Position numbers and translations under genes: made by a program. A stretch of DNA of 64,000 nucleotides from Knoxdaviesia capensis. Lineage: Eukaryota > Ascomycota > Sordariomycetes > Microascales > Gondwanamycetaceae. Positions 12,028 through 22,915 of this stretch are shown one piece after another. A model generated the notes under the pieces. That model did not search any database, was not told the DNA's origin, and saw only the letters and a list, made by a program, of their open reading frames with translations. The stretch covers positions 2,542,574 through 2,606,573 of the forward strand of contig LNGK01000005.1 in the NCBI GenBank assembly GCA_001510575.1. The letters run 5' to 3'. The stretch's first letter is position 1. The number at the start of each line of letters is the position of its first letter.

Positions 12028-12863
12028 ATGACAGGGGTGTCGGTAGCTCGTATCGCCATCATCCATCATCCATGCTGGGTGCCCATCGGCATATCCATAT
12101 TCTCGGCTGCTGCTCTCCTGGTCTCTGTCTTTCCGTTTCTTCTAATTTTGATGTGTTCCGCCTCACAAGCACGGGTCACATAACCATTGCTCTAGTCAAG
12201 GCTGGGAGGTCGCAATAGTTCCTGAAGTAGCTGTAAACAGAATAATATTCCCTCATTCATTCGGAGAAAGAGAGAGTGTGCTTATCTTCAAAACAAGAAG
12301 GAAAAGAGAACCCCCAAGCCAACCCCCCCGCCTCCTCATCTAGGTAATGCCGCCTTGAAATTGCGCATCCATATTAATCTCAAGTACCACCAAGACCAAT
12401 AGAGGCGAGATGACCTTTTTGTTGCCTGGCCTGTCCGCCTTACCGTTCTGAACGATGCTGCTCGAAGGGGTTGGTCTGGCGAGTGGATAACGTGTGCCGT
12501 CTCGGTGACCGTGTAAGTTCCGGGCTGGTTTTGGAACGCCCGGCTAGTTGGACAACCTGTCCGCCCACAACAATTCAACTGCGAGAGTGCTGTTAACTTA
12601 GGGACCCTCTATTCTATGTTTCAATATAGCCGTTCCGATGAAGCCTACCGCGATCATGGAAATGCTGTGCAGAAGACGACAACAAATGACGGAGCGGTGA
12701 GGAATCACAATTCGAGGACAGCCTCCCCCTCCGCCATGTGAGCTTTTTATTGTCGTGTTCAATACCGGGCCTTCCGTGAACCGCATGCAATCTCCAGGTC
12801 GGTTCCCACCTGCGCTGGACTTGTCAATATTGCCTTCAGTTCGTTCTAATGCTTCCATTATCT

Positions 12864-12882
12864 TTCTAGAAGCATTTTGGAA
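12864..12882. promoter_or_regulatory. Heat-shock-element-like array D (one mismatch)
   Basis: Reads TTC-TA-GAA-N3-TTT-TG-GAA, one base off the shared pattern (TTT for TTC). Confidence 0.22.
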
Positions 12883-14457
12883 AGCAATCAATACCACGGT
12901 AGTGCGGCGCCAAGCCCATGGCATTAGTTGGTGGGGGACCTGGTATTGCCTACATAGGGGTGCAGATAACATCAAAGCGCTGGAGGGAGGAGTGGAGGCG
13001 ACGTGGATATCAGGGTATCTCCAGGCGCGACGACGACGACATTAGAGAGGCAAATCATGGCCTTGGTATCATTGTTGATCTGAGTTTCATTTAGCCCACG
13101 GTGAGGTGCGAGATAGATTCGCCGTAAAATAAAAAAAAGTTCTGTGCTCTTCAATCTGCTCGCTAGAGGCCGACCGTGATGATTCCATCGTGATGATAAG
13201 AAATATGAACTAAGTTAATGAACTATTTTGGAGACAAGTTTAGATCGACGGGTGCCCTGAGTATGGAGCTATTAGTTCAAACTACTGCACTCAGCTCATT
13301 TCAGTAGTGAGTTATATCCACTTTGGAACAATACCAGAAGCCTTCTAGATCACATGAAGACCTGTGACCTGGAGATGTTTCAAATCAACACAGGTCCTCG
13401 TCAATTTAGCGTGAATTCGATATCTCGGCCTGGACAAGTAATTTCGACGACGATATCCAGACTCTGGCAATACATGAATACTTCATCACCACTTGACCGG
13501 CATACTTTGATCCATGTGTACAGTATGTATAGTATAGAATGCACATACCAGAGGGATAGGACACGACGCTGCGAGACACCTAGAGACCTAATTCCAGTCA
13601 AGAGACTGTTGGGAATTCAGCCTCACAACCCTCGCCTCCCGACCTGGACTTAAGATTCTCATCCCTGTGGGATATTGTGGGTGGGGATGAATCAATCACC
13701 AGACTGACTCGCAAGGTCCACTCAATCATTGGCCTGAAGGAAGGAAATCTTCCATCCCAACTTGTCACATAACAGCGACACGACCTCTGAGTTTTTTTAT
13801 AAAAAAAAATTGACAAAAGGACGTGATGATGGAGGGGTGTTGTATGTTTCCCGACCACAACTCCAGTCGCGGATGCTGCAAAAAAGGGGAGAAATAAATG
13901 AATTTCTTTTTCCCAGAGACAAGTCAAGACATGGACGTCACACCCCATAAAAGGCGGTGGGCGAAAAGTCAAATGTTCCCGATGCCAAACGATGAGCACG
14001 CGTTCACGACCACCAGCGAGGGAACCACCAACTGCACACGCCTGGCCGGTTTCTTGGTACGGGAGGAAGAGCATCAGTGTGTACGCGTAATGTAACTGAT
14101 GTAACTCGACATCTCACTTTTTGATCTTTCTCGTTCTGAAGCGAGCGAACAGCTGAGCATAGATTCCGCCCGGATAGAAGCAGAGAACAACAAGCATCCT
14201 CCCATTTTGCTCTTTTCAGCCCAAGCTGTCAGACTTGCCCACGGCGCCTGTTAGGAGTCTTTGGTTGGGCAGTCCGTGTTCAGATATTAGCCAGCCTCAA
14301 TTTCTGGGGGGTGGAGAGGCAACCTGGTCAGCTTCCATTCTGTCTTAAGGTCTAGGAACAGAGAAGTCGAACGGGTTTCCTCTCTTTTCTTTTTTTCGTT
14401 TCCTAGTCATCCGGGATTTCCCAAGACAGGCCCCTCCCCCCCTCCCGCTTTCTGGCC

Positions 14458-14482
14458 TTCCAGAATCCTTCTAGAAGGCTTC
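14458..14482. promoter_or_regulatory. Heat-shock-element-like array E
   Basis: Reads TTC-CA-GAA-N3-TTC-TA-GAA-N3-TTC, the most regular of the arrays. It contains the 12-bp palindrome CCTTCTAGAAGG. Confidence 0.32.
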
Positions 14483-15087
14483 GGTGGCGGTGTGCTAGCA
14501 ATAAGCCGGGCATCACTAGTATCATACACCTTAATTGGCTGGGTGCGCCTGAATATATCACTGTAGAATTAAAAAAAAAAAAAAAGGCCCCCAAACCAAG
14601 CAAGATGGATCGTGAGCGAAAAAAAAAACCCCCCAAAAGAAAAACCCTAAGAGACGAAGCAGCTGCAGATTCACCTGGCCAGTAAAGTTTGCATTTCCCC
14701 TTGCGGTTGTTTTTTTCTTCCCAGCCTGCATGAGTCTTTTCCATCTTCGACAAAGTGCGAGTGGCCTAGCTCGAACAGTAGTGGTGGAATGCAGAAAAGC
14801 AATGGAACACCTGACCGAGGAGGAACAAAGGAGATCAAAGGAGGACGACGGCAAAATTTTCACTCTTGTCTAGCCTCCTCCATGCATGGAAAAAAAAAAT
14901 AAAAAAATAAAAAGAAAGAAACTGAAAAATTAAAAAAATTTGCCGGCGGATGCGAAAGATGCCGAATAGTCAGTCGGAGGAAATGGCAGCCGGTGTCAGG
15001 AAAGTGTTCTGTTGGAGTACCGAGGATTGCGGTTGTGGTGAGAGGTTTGCAGTAAATCACACCCCAGGATTTCCTCTCCTCCTCCAA

Positions 15088-15100
15088 ACACACACACACA
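15088..15100 (+). repeat. (CA)n microsatellite
   Basis: About six CA units. Confidence 0.8.
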
Positions 15101-15408
15101 CCTCTCGCTGTTGGGCAAACTGCGCTATCGACGCGAGAGAGACGAATGACGACGACTGACGACAACCTGTTCACTTCTTGATTTCTTCGCATCTGCTATC
15201 TCCAACTATCTGTCCAGAGTCGGGGGGTTACAGGCTGAAAAAGAGGCCACCATCTTCACAACTTCGTGCATGTCAAGTGCTTATCGGAGTCCAATGTTAG
15301 TCTGCCTCACAGACAGTCTCCGTTTGATACAGCCACGAAGACAGTTAGCTCCAACCGTATGTGAACACAGACCCAGACCCTGTTGTGGTATAGTCGGTGG
15401 CACGCTAA

Positions 15409-15437
15409 CACACACACTCACACACTCACACACTCAC
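15409..15437 (+). repeat. (CACACT)n microsatellite
   Basis: A short tandem array of CACACACT/CACACT units. Confidence 0.85.
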
Positions 15438-16236
15438 AACAAGCCCGCCGCCTCGCTTTCGCATCCACTGGTCTACTTGCTGTCACGTTCTCGCCGCATT
15501 CCAGAACCCGTGAGAACCTCTCTCGGCCAGGATGTGCGTGGCTAAAACGGCTGCTGAACTGTGTGTTTTTGTTCTCTTTTATTCACATCCACATATATTC
15601 ATTCCCGCTTGTCCTTTCTAGTCCTGTATCTGTCTAGCCTGGATATGGAGGGGGGATCGAGAGGGGAAGGGGAAAGGGGGAGCCCTGTCGGAATAGTGCC
15701 TTTTCTAATTCACTTGTCTTGTTCTCTTCGGCTAAGGGCCCTGGCGGGGGGGGGATGCATGTTTCTCATCTGCGCCCGCTGGTGCGCCAGAACCACATGC
15801 AGGTCCAGTTCATCCCACTTTCCTCACGACGTGCTACTAACATTCTGAGATGATAATGCAAGAAAAAGACCACGAGAAATGTGCTGTGCACCGTATCCTA
15901 GCATGTCTAACCCACGTGTCGTTATCACGGCGGCCAGACTAGTGCAAACGTGCGCGTAGAATTGCGGTGGAATCGCGACCTGGCCCGCAGTGTTTCCAAG
16001 TTTATATGGGGATGCATGCTGCAAAACAAAAGGTCTGAGAGGGAATGATAGCGAGCGCTTGCGTGGAGATACTCCATCGGCAGAGGGCAGACGTGGACAT
16101 GTCGGCTCTCATACTGGGGTGTTGTTCGATACCTTATCCTCCACGGCGTCTCTCAGCCGTCCCGGGGTCGGCAAGGGTTTGGTCACCCCTTCACATCGGC
16201 ACTTGGCAGATGTAAGTGCACAACATCCACCATGTC

Positions 16237-17159
16237 NNNNNNNNNNNNNNNNNNNNNNNNNNNNNNNNNNNNNNNNNNNNNNNNNNNNNNNNNNNNNNNN
16301 NNNNNNNNNNNNNNNNNNNNNNNNNNNNNNNNNNNNNNNNNNNNNNNNNNNNNNNNNNNNNNNNNNNNNNNNNNNNNNNNNNNNNNNNNNNNNNNNNNNN
16401 NNNNNNNNNNNNNNNNNNNNNNNNNNNNNNNNNNNNNNNNNNNNNNNNNNNNNNNNNNNNNNNNNNNNNNNNNNNNNNNNNNNNNNNNNNNNNNNNNNNN
16501 NNNNNNNNNNNNNNNNNNNNNNNNNNNNNNNNNNNNNNNNNNNNNNNNNNNNNNNNNNNNNNNNNNNNNNNNNNNNNNNNNNNNNNNNNNNNNNNNNNNN
16601 NNNNNNNNNNNNNNNNNNNNNNNNNNNNNNNNNNNNNNNNNNNNNNNNNNNNNNNNNNNNNNNNNNNNNNNNNNNNNNNNNNNNNNNNNNNNNNNNNNNN
16701 NNNNNNNNNNNNNNNNNNNNNNNNNNNNNNNNNNNNNNNNNNNNNNNNNNNNNNNNNNNNNNNNNNNNNNNNNNNNNNNNNNNNNNNNNNNNNNNNNNNN
16801 NNNNNNNNNNNNNNNNNNNNNNNNNNNNNNNNNNNNNNNNNNNNNNNNNNNNNNNNNNNNNNNNNNNNNNNNNNNNNNNNNNNNNNNNNNNNNNNNNNNN
16901 NNNNNNNNNNNNNNNNNNNNNNNNNNNNNNNNNNNNNNNNNNNNNNNNNNNNNNNNNNNNNNNNNNNNNNNNNNNNNNNNNNNNNNNNNNNNNNNNNNNN
17001 NNNNNNNNNNNNNNNNNNNNNNNNNNNNNNNNNNNNNNNNNNNNNNNNNNNNNNNNNNNNNNNNNNNNNNNNNNNNNNNNNNNNNNNNNNNNNNNNNNNN
17101 NNNNNNNNNNNNNNNNNNNNNNNNNNNNNNNNNNNNNNNNNNNNNNNNNNNNNNNNNNN
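16237..17159. other. Assembly gap (923 N)
   Basis: Runs entirely as N. The right border is an 8-base G run (17,160-17,167), a context in which assemblies often break. Any gene here, or spanning the gap, cannot be judged. Confidence 0.99.
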
Positions 17160-18159
17160 GGGGGGGGTAACAGAGGAGAGGGGGAACCCCAAGCTAACTA
17201 CTGTAGTCCCACCTCCTCTAGCCGTTCTAGCCCGGCCGTATCTCTGGCTCGCTTGCCGTGCTGCGCCGCGACAACTCCTCTCCCCTCTCGCCTCCATCGA
17301 ACTTACCTTTCCCCCCCGCCGCTCGGTTGCCTTGCGCACCGATGCCGACGCGAGAGGGGGAGGAGAACCAATGGTCACCAGTCGTTCGTTGGGTTGGTGT
17401 CTCGGCGCATGCACCTGAGCTTTGCTGCAGCTCGCCCGTCTGTGCAAGCCTGGTTAACGTACCTGAAACCTGCAGCTCTCGCCTTATCTCTCTTTTTCTT
17501 TCGTTCATGTTCACAACTCTCGCTTAAAAACTCTTGACCCGTACAGCGTTGATACTGACGGGCATAGACATACATCTTGTGGTATTGCAGTGAGAAATCG
17601 CAACCCAGGGGGTGGGAAAGGTTCCGATAAGGCTAACTCGGAGAATGAGCGAACGAACGCACCCAGCCATGTGGCTGTTGGAGCTGGCTTTGCACGGCAC
17701 GGAGATATCCCGTCACGACCAAACGGTGCGTTCGAGTCCCGAACCGGCCAGAGAGCTAACAATGCTGGCCAGAAGGAGGAGATTGCATGCACGAAAACAC
17801 AATACCGAAGGTCAAATTGAAATGGAGAAAGTGGCATAGACAACACTTGGACGCTTCTGGAGTCCAACACAGCTATATGTCAGGTAGTAGTGTATGGAGA
17901 GTAGAGCATGGGGGCAAACGAGGACCGAAATAGCCGGACGAAATCATGTGCACAGTAGGATGAACGATTTGGAGGAAGGCCGGAAATCTCATCGGGCAAA
18001 CGGACAAAACAGCAACCGAGAAACAAGAAACTTATAAAGAGATATCACCCTTCCCATGAGATAGGGCGTGTGCGTATTAGTAGAAGGAGTATCAACCCAC
18101 TTAATCCCAAAAGGACGGCCTAATAAAAGAATAACTAATGGTGGTAAAAGAAGATACCA
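17160..18159. other. Intergenic, nothing recognised
   Basis: Open frames are short and unrecognised. The right end serves as 3' flank of the minus-strand gene ending at 18,160. A GTTCGAGTCC string at about 17,729 superficially resembles a tRNA B box, but no cloverleaf fits. Confidence 0.5.
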
Positions 18160-19748
18160 TCATGACCACCGGGGCTGCGATCTCTCCACCTGCGGAGTCA
18201 CCAGCGCGTTTGAATCGGCAAACGGGTCATCATCGTCGTCACCATCGTCTGCAGTAGCCGGTGACTTCTGGTTCATTCGCTCCGATGTCTGTACCGGCGG
18301 CGGAATAGGGGGCGGACGCATCATGCTCGGCTTTGAGGCCGCAGGCGGGCGCGGCGGCGGGCTCCGGCCAGTGAGGCTCAGGCCACCGATGTTGGGAATG
18401 GAGGGAGAGGCAGGCGGGGATGCTTCCTGGCTCTTCATTTGGATCACTGCAGGTGAATGACAAGTGCTGGTTAGCTGACTGAAAACTCTACATCTTTCGA
18501 CGACCTGGCACTTGAAGATGGTCGAGGTCGTGATGTTGGAGGAAGGGGAAGGTTGCTGACTTCTGTACATGTGCGCTTGCTGCGCGAGGTCATCGTCTGA
18601 GTCACTATCAGCGTCTATCGACCGATCAAGCTGCTCGAAGGTGATCAGAGATTGGACAAGCTCGTCATTGGCGTGCAGAAGACCACCAAGATACTGTTCT
18701 TCTTCGACGTGGTGGATCTAAGCGAGGCAAAGGAAGCGAAACATGTTAGCACAGCCATGGAGGTGGCGGGAGGGTGGAACAACTGACATATCGCAGAATC
18801 TTCCGTCTAAGAAGCTTGCACTCCTCCACGCGAGTTTGGCAGTTTTCGTTGTCCGAAACCCGCTGGATCTCTCGGTTGACGCTCTGCAGGGCGTTCATCA
18901 GGTTCGTGGCCGCCAGCGACGACTCAGCGATGGCCGCCATCATCTGGGGTTTCTCCGCATTCATATTGAATGGCTTCCGCAACGACTTGTCCTTCTTTTC
19001 CTTCTTCTTTTTCTCCTTCTCCTTTTTGGCGCTGGACGCGGTGCGGGAATGCGAGAACGAGCTGATGGTGCCGTCTACATGGCCATAAGGAACAGCGGCC
19101 TTTGACGACTCGCCCTTGGGTGGGGGTGACTGGGGAGTTTTGTCCTCGTCCTCGTCCTCGTCGCCGTCAAACGGATTCTCGGTCTCGCGCAGCACCTTCG
19201 ACCGTTCTTGAGTGACTTCGATCTTTCGTCGGGGGAGTTGCTGTGCGTGGGCAAATGATGAGAGAAGCCATACGTTAGAAAAGCCAAATCCGCGCCGGAG
19301 GAACAGATTGTGAAGAGGCACTGACCTTGTGCAACGAAGCGATCGACTGCATGCCATCAACCTTCTTATATTGAGACCACTCCAGAAACAGCTCGTTGCA
19401 CTTTTTCCGGACTTCGGGGTGTGATGTGGCGGACGTTCCACAGAAGCGGAGGCGCTCAAGCAGGGCCTCGTCAGCGAAGCAGCGCTGGAAGCGACTTCCG
19501 GCGTTTTGGATCAGGCCATCGAGAATGACCAGCGCGCGGAGCTGGCGATGCACGTTTCCGTACTTGAGCTTCTTCCGGATTGCGCGCGCGGCCTCCGACG
19601 GGCCCGAGGCCTGGATCTTGATGACATCGACGAGTTCAGGGATTCCGCTGAAGTCTTCTTCTTCGTACGATTCGCTCGTGAGGTTCTCGATGGCCACGGT
19701 CACGGCCGTGTATGGTTTCTTGAAGCAGAAGAACCGCGTTAGCGCCAT
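18160..19748 (-). CDS. lsb5: Lsb5-like VHS/GAT domain protein (actin/endocytosis adaptor)
   Basis: Three exons: 19,748-19,326, 19,240-18,788 and 18,717-18,160. They sum to 1,434 nt (477 aa), with GT-AG introns of 85 and 70 bp and a TCTAAC branch site in the first. Residues about 1-140 form a VHS domain (helical, ending near the VDGMQSIASLHK stretch). An EH-type NPF motif is at residues 163-165, followed by an acidic run and a Lys-rich linker. A GAT-type helical bundle (about 205-310) follows, with AATNLMNAL and ECKLLRRKIL. The C-terminus is Pro-rich and ends near DDDPFADSNALVTP. Yeast Lsb5 binds Las17/WASP, ubiquitin and Arf and links endocytic vesicles to cortical actin; that role is inferred here. 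Exon 3 contains an atypical Cys-rich insert (FKCQVVERCRVF) that looks intron-like, but removing it with the visible splice sites breaks the frame, so I kept it. That part is the least certain. Confidence 0.85.
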
Positions 19749-21785
19749 GGTCAGAGGATGATATAGAGGTATCGAGGGTGGTTGTGAAGAGGAGAGTTGT
19801 GTTTTGTAGGAAAGCTCAAGATGTTTTCCTGGAGGGTTCATGATGAGAACACCAAAAGTGCCGACCAGAACAGAACATGGCTGGGACGGTGGCTTCGGGT
19901 GGGCGCTCAAGTGAGCTTGGAAACACCACTCATGACAGAACTTACGGGCATGATGACTGTTTTGAGCGAGTGTGACTGTTGTATGACAGCGTAGAGATAA
20001 AAGATTTCTCAAAGAAATTAAGTTAAGCGATGGGAGATCAGAGAGATTCTTAGAGACTTAGGAGAGGTGAATTTAGAAAGAAGGCCTCAAACACAACCCC
20101 GCCAAAGGCCGAAATAAGGACAATAGAGGATTAAATTAGAAAATTATATAACACCGATTCAAGTCGGGGTGAAGATAATTAGGAAGAAGGAAAAGATGAT
20201 TGAAGCTGAAAGACCAAAGGAAGAAGGTGAAAGAAGATGAATCGAGAGGGCAGATGATCACAGGATCAAAGAGAGAGCCAGAGATAAGAGCTGGCGCAAT
20301 AAGATGTCTCAGGTGGCATAGAGCATGAATAGCTTAACACAATAGCTCTGAGATTGCCTCACGAAAAGCAGATTGCAAGGTGATAAAAAGAAAACTAAAG
20401 GCGTGAGTTTTGATATAGCACAATTCAGAATATCATGAGATGAGATTATTAAATATCGCGACAGATTGAGAAGTCTTGAACGGAGTAAGAAAGGGACCGA
20501 ATGATGATGTCGGAGTGCATGGGCAGGGGAAAAAAAAGGTGGTGAAGATGCCCCGCCTTAGTGGGACAATTCTGGCCAGCTAAAATAAACGAGGATAATT
20601 CTGGTGGTTCATGATCTTGAGAGAGCTAAAAGCGTTCCTTCCTTTCCAGCTATTAATTACGTAGCTTCTTAGTCACATTTGACGACTTGTGTATGGGGCT
20701 CAAGCACCGGCTTTCAGTTTGATATCTTTTCCCCGCGAGTCTGTACACTTTTGATGATCGTGAGAGGTGTCGTCAACCCTAATTGCAACCCTTCTCCTTG
20801 TCGTTTTCTGCCCTGTGGTAGACAGGCTTTGTCGATGAGTATGCTCGAGACTGCGTCTCTGTATCGGAACTGCGGCGGTCCTGCTCGATAGTCCAAGATA
20901 GAATAAGGACTGGATTACCGGCTCTTCCTTATTCCAAAGCGCAGCCAAATGACATCACATCTTGAACCCCGGCTCAGCAGATTACGGAGTATTCAAGGAG
21001 CTGGACTCCCTCCTGTCATGATCACCCAGGGGTTGCACTACGAGTGGAGAAGGTTCGACTTTTACAGGCCTCTTCTCCGAACATGCCCGCCCATTCAAGC
21101 CGGATTGTCGAGCATCGGGACTGGTATGGAGGCACTGTGAAGGGTAGTTGGTCCCTGTAGTTTCTACGTCGGAGACATGGGTCGACCCTGTAAAGAGGGC
21201 TTGGGCCATAGAAGTTCAGCCCTGTAATTTAGCTGGAGGCGTCGATTTACTGGTTGAATATGAGTACTGTATGTACTGCACCGCACTGGTTGAAGTGTTG
21301 CTTCGCCATTATGAGATACATCATCACAGGCATGAGGCCGGAGAGACAAGCCAAGGTTCATGTTAACAAAGAAATACAAAAAAGTCGAGCGTACATTCGT
21401 TAAGAAAGAAGATGGAGTCGTGTAAAAAAAGAAACGAAAAAGTAGCGCAGCTTGAGGGTCATCCCTGATCACCTGCTCTGAAGATGATTTACGTGCTTCT
21501 CTTCAGCTTTGAGAGAAAGCCTTCAAGTGACGAAAGGAGTAACGGTTGTGTACAAACGACTGACGCTGCCACCATAGATACAAATCGAAAATGGTACAGC
21601 GAGGCGAAAGAAGAAACCCACGGCCAAGACAAAAGAAAAAATAGGGCCCAAAAACGACAGTCCGAAATAGGAAGGGGAAAGGAAAAGATAGAAACGACAC
21701 AGGGGAAAGGAAAGACGATTATATGCAATATAGTGAAGTTCATAACAGCACTGAAATTATGTGGATGTGGGGTGACACAGATAGC
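19749..21785. other. Intergenic between lsb5 start and the next gene's 3' end
   Basis: A/T-rich near 20,000-20,640 and probably the lsb5 promoter/leader. TTACGGAGTA at about 20,983 and GTACTGTATGTACTG at about 21,264 are Eurotiales-like short motifs. No supportable ORF: a 104-codon plus-strand frame at 21,484-21,798 overlaps the neighbouring 3' end and is low-complexity. Confidence 0.5.
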
Positions 21786-22915
21786 TCACGACTCATAGTC
21801 GTCAATATCGATATAAAAGAAGCCGAGCCTTCGAGCTAGATTGGTGCCAATGTATCCCTGAGAGAAGGCCATGACGCGATCAAGCGTTGACGTATGGGGA
21901 GGCCTGCGGGGGATGATTGAGATGCGAGCCTCAATGGGCTCGGAGTCGGAGTTGGGTGGTTGAATCCACAAATGGAGAAAGTCACATTCCATAGGGGGAA
22001 ATGGTTGCCGTTGGCACCCGAGAAGCTGTTCAAAAAGGGGCACGCAGTCTTCGGGAATGCCACTGTTTGTGATGTTGGCAAAGGCAAACGTCGGGAAGAC
22101 AGGCGTGGGATTGTTCGGGTGGCTGACGGTGAACACCATCTTTGACTTGAAGGACACAATGCGACTGTAGGTCAGGCCGTAGTCGAAGGTGACGTCGAGG
22201 ATTCTTTCGCAGTCGCTCAGGAGTATTTGGAAGTCGTGGCCGCGATGGCTATTGGGAACCATCGAGACATCCTCTTCACAGTTGTCGATGGTGTCGTGCA
22301 CACTGAGGATAATTCGGCTTTGCCGTGCAGACAGCGGCGTACCTGGCTCGCGACCCACAAGGACCTCGGGGTTAAAGCTGAGTAGAAACACAGACACGGC
22401 TTCAGGCGAGGGGTAGTCTGGAGGGAGTTCGGCGCCGAACTTGGCCTTGTATTCGTCCCACAGCATCCCCAAATCCATCCAGCCAGAGAAAGCATCAGAG
22501 AAAGCATCCCCAGCCAAGAGCTGCGGGTTCACGAAACCCTCCCCATCATCGAACATAAGTTCGTCCTCCACAGGATTGCTGGGAGGGCTGGGGATCGGGA
22601 GTTGAGGAGGGATGTTTTCCTGATCCCAGTACCCCTCCCGGGCCGGGTCGTGTGGATTCACCGAATGATGGTTCATCAATGAAGGTTGTCCGGCGTATCT
22701 GTTGAAGATTGGTTCTCTTTGCTCTTCTGAGAGGCCCAGTCTGATAGGGTATTAACTCAAAGAAGCTTCGGACGACCGAGAGGAGAGTGATTCACGAAGG
22801 GTTATTCCTTAGAACCAACAATTCCCGAGCCGGAGGCTGTGTACTCAGAGACTTTCCGAAGGGGAGCCTGAGATCGGTGATTGTTGATGGGGAGGATTCG
22901 TTCTGAAGAGGCCAT
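21786..22915 (-). CDS. Uncharacterised 341-aa protein
   Basis: The long exon (22,740-21,786) is an uninterrupted protein-like frame. An upstream exon 22,915-22,845 (MASSERILPINN..., 71 nt) joins it through GT(ACAC)...CAG. The total is 1,026 nt in frame, giving 341 aa. The join yields ...RKVSE/LGLSEEQREPIF..., but the donor is weak. A start within the long exon at 22,679 or 22,676 (MMNHHS) is the alternative. Visible features: an N-terminal basic segment with an R-x-x-L (SQAPLRKVSE), a DQENIPP motif, a Pro-rich/acidic stretch, then a compact mixed alpha/beta C-terminal half (LLSFNPEVLVG, FDYGLTYSRIVSF, DFLHLWIQPP). No transmembrane segment or known domain is seen. D-box-like RxxL plus an EN motif could point to regulated turnover, but that is speculation. 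Confidence 0.65.

Larger units (their letters stand above)
6341..16236. other. Gene-poor region with TTCTAGAA/TTC-GAA arrays and microsatellites
   Basis: Nearly 10 kb without a gene I can support. Open frames of 140-240 codons occur (for example a plus-strand frame from ATG 8,634 to 9,062), but none shows a known motif or consistent third-position G/C bias, and several lack an ATG. The region contains TTCTAGAA copies at 7,722, 9,148, 10,933, 12,002, 12,864 and 14,469, listed partly below. It also has GT and CA/CACACT microsatellites and an imperfect palindrome at 11,821-11,840. The frame entering the assembly gap at 15,990-16,236 is open but unrecognised. Confidence 0.5.

Noticed and set aside
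17655..17745. tRNA-like sequence with GTTCGAGTCC
   Set aside because: No acceptor stem or A box at the right spacing.
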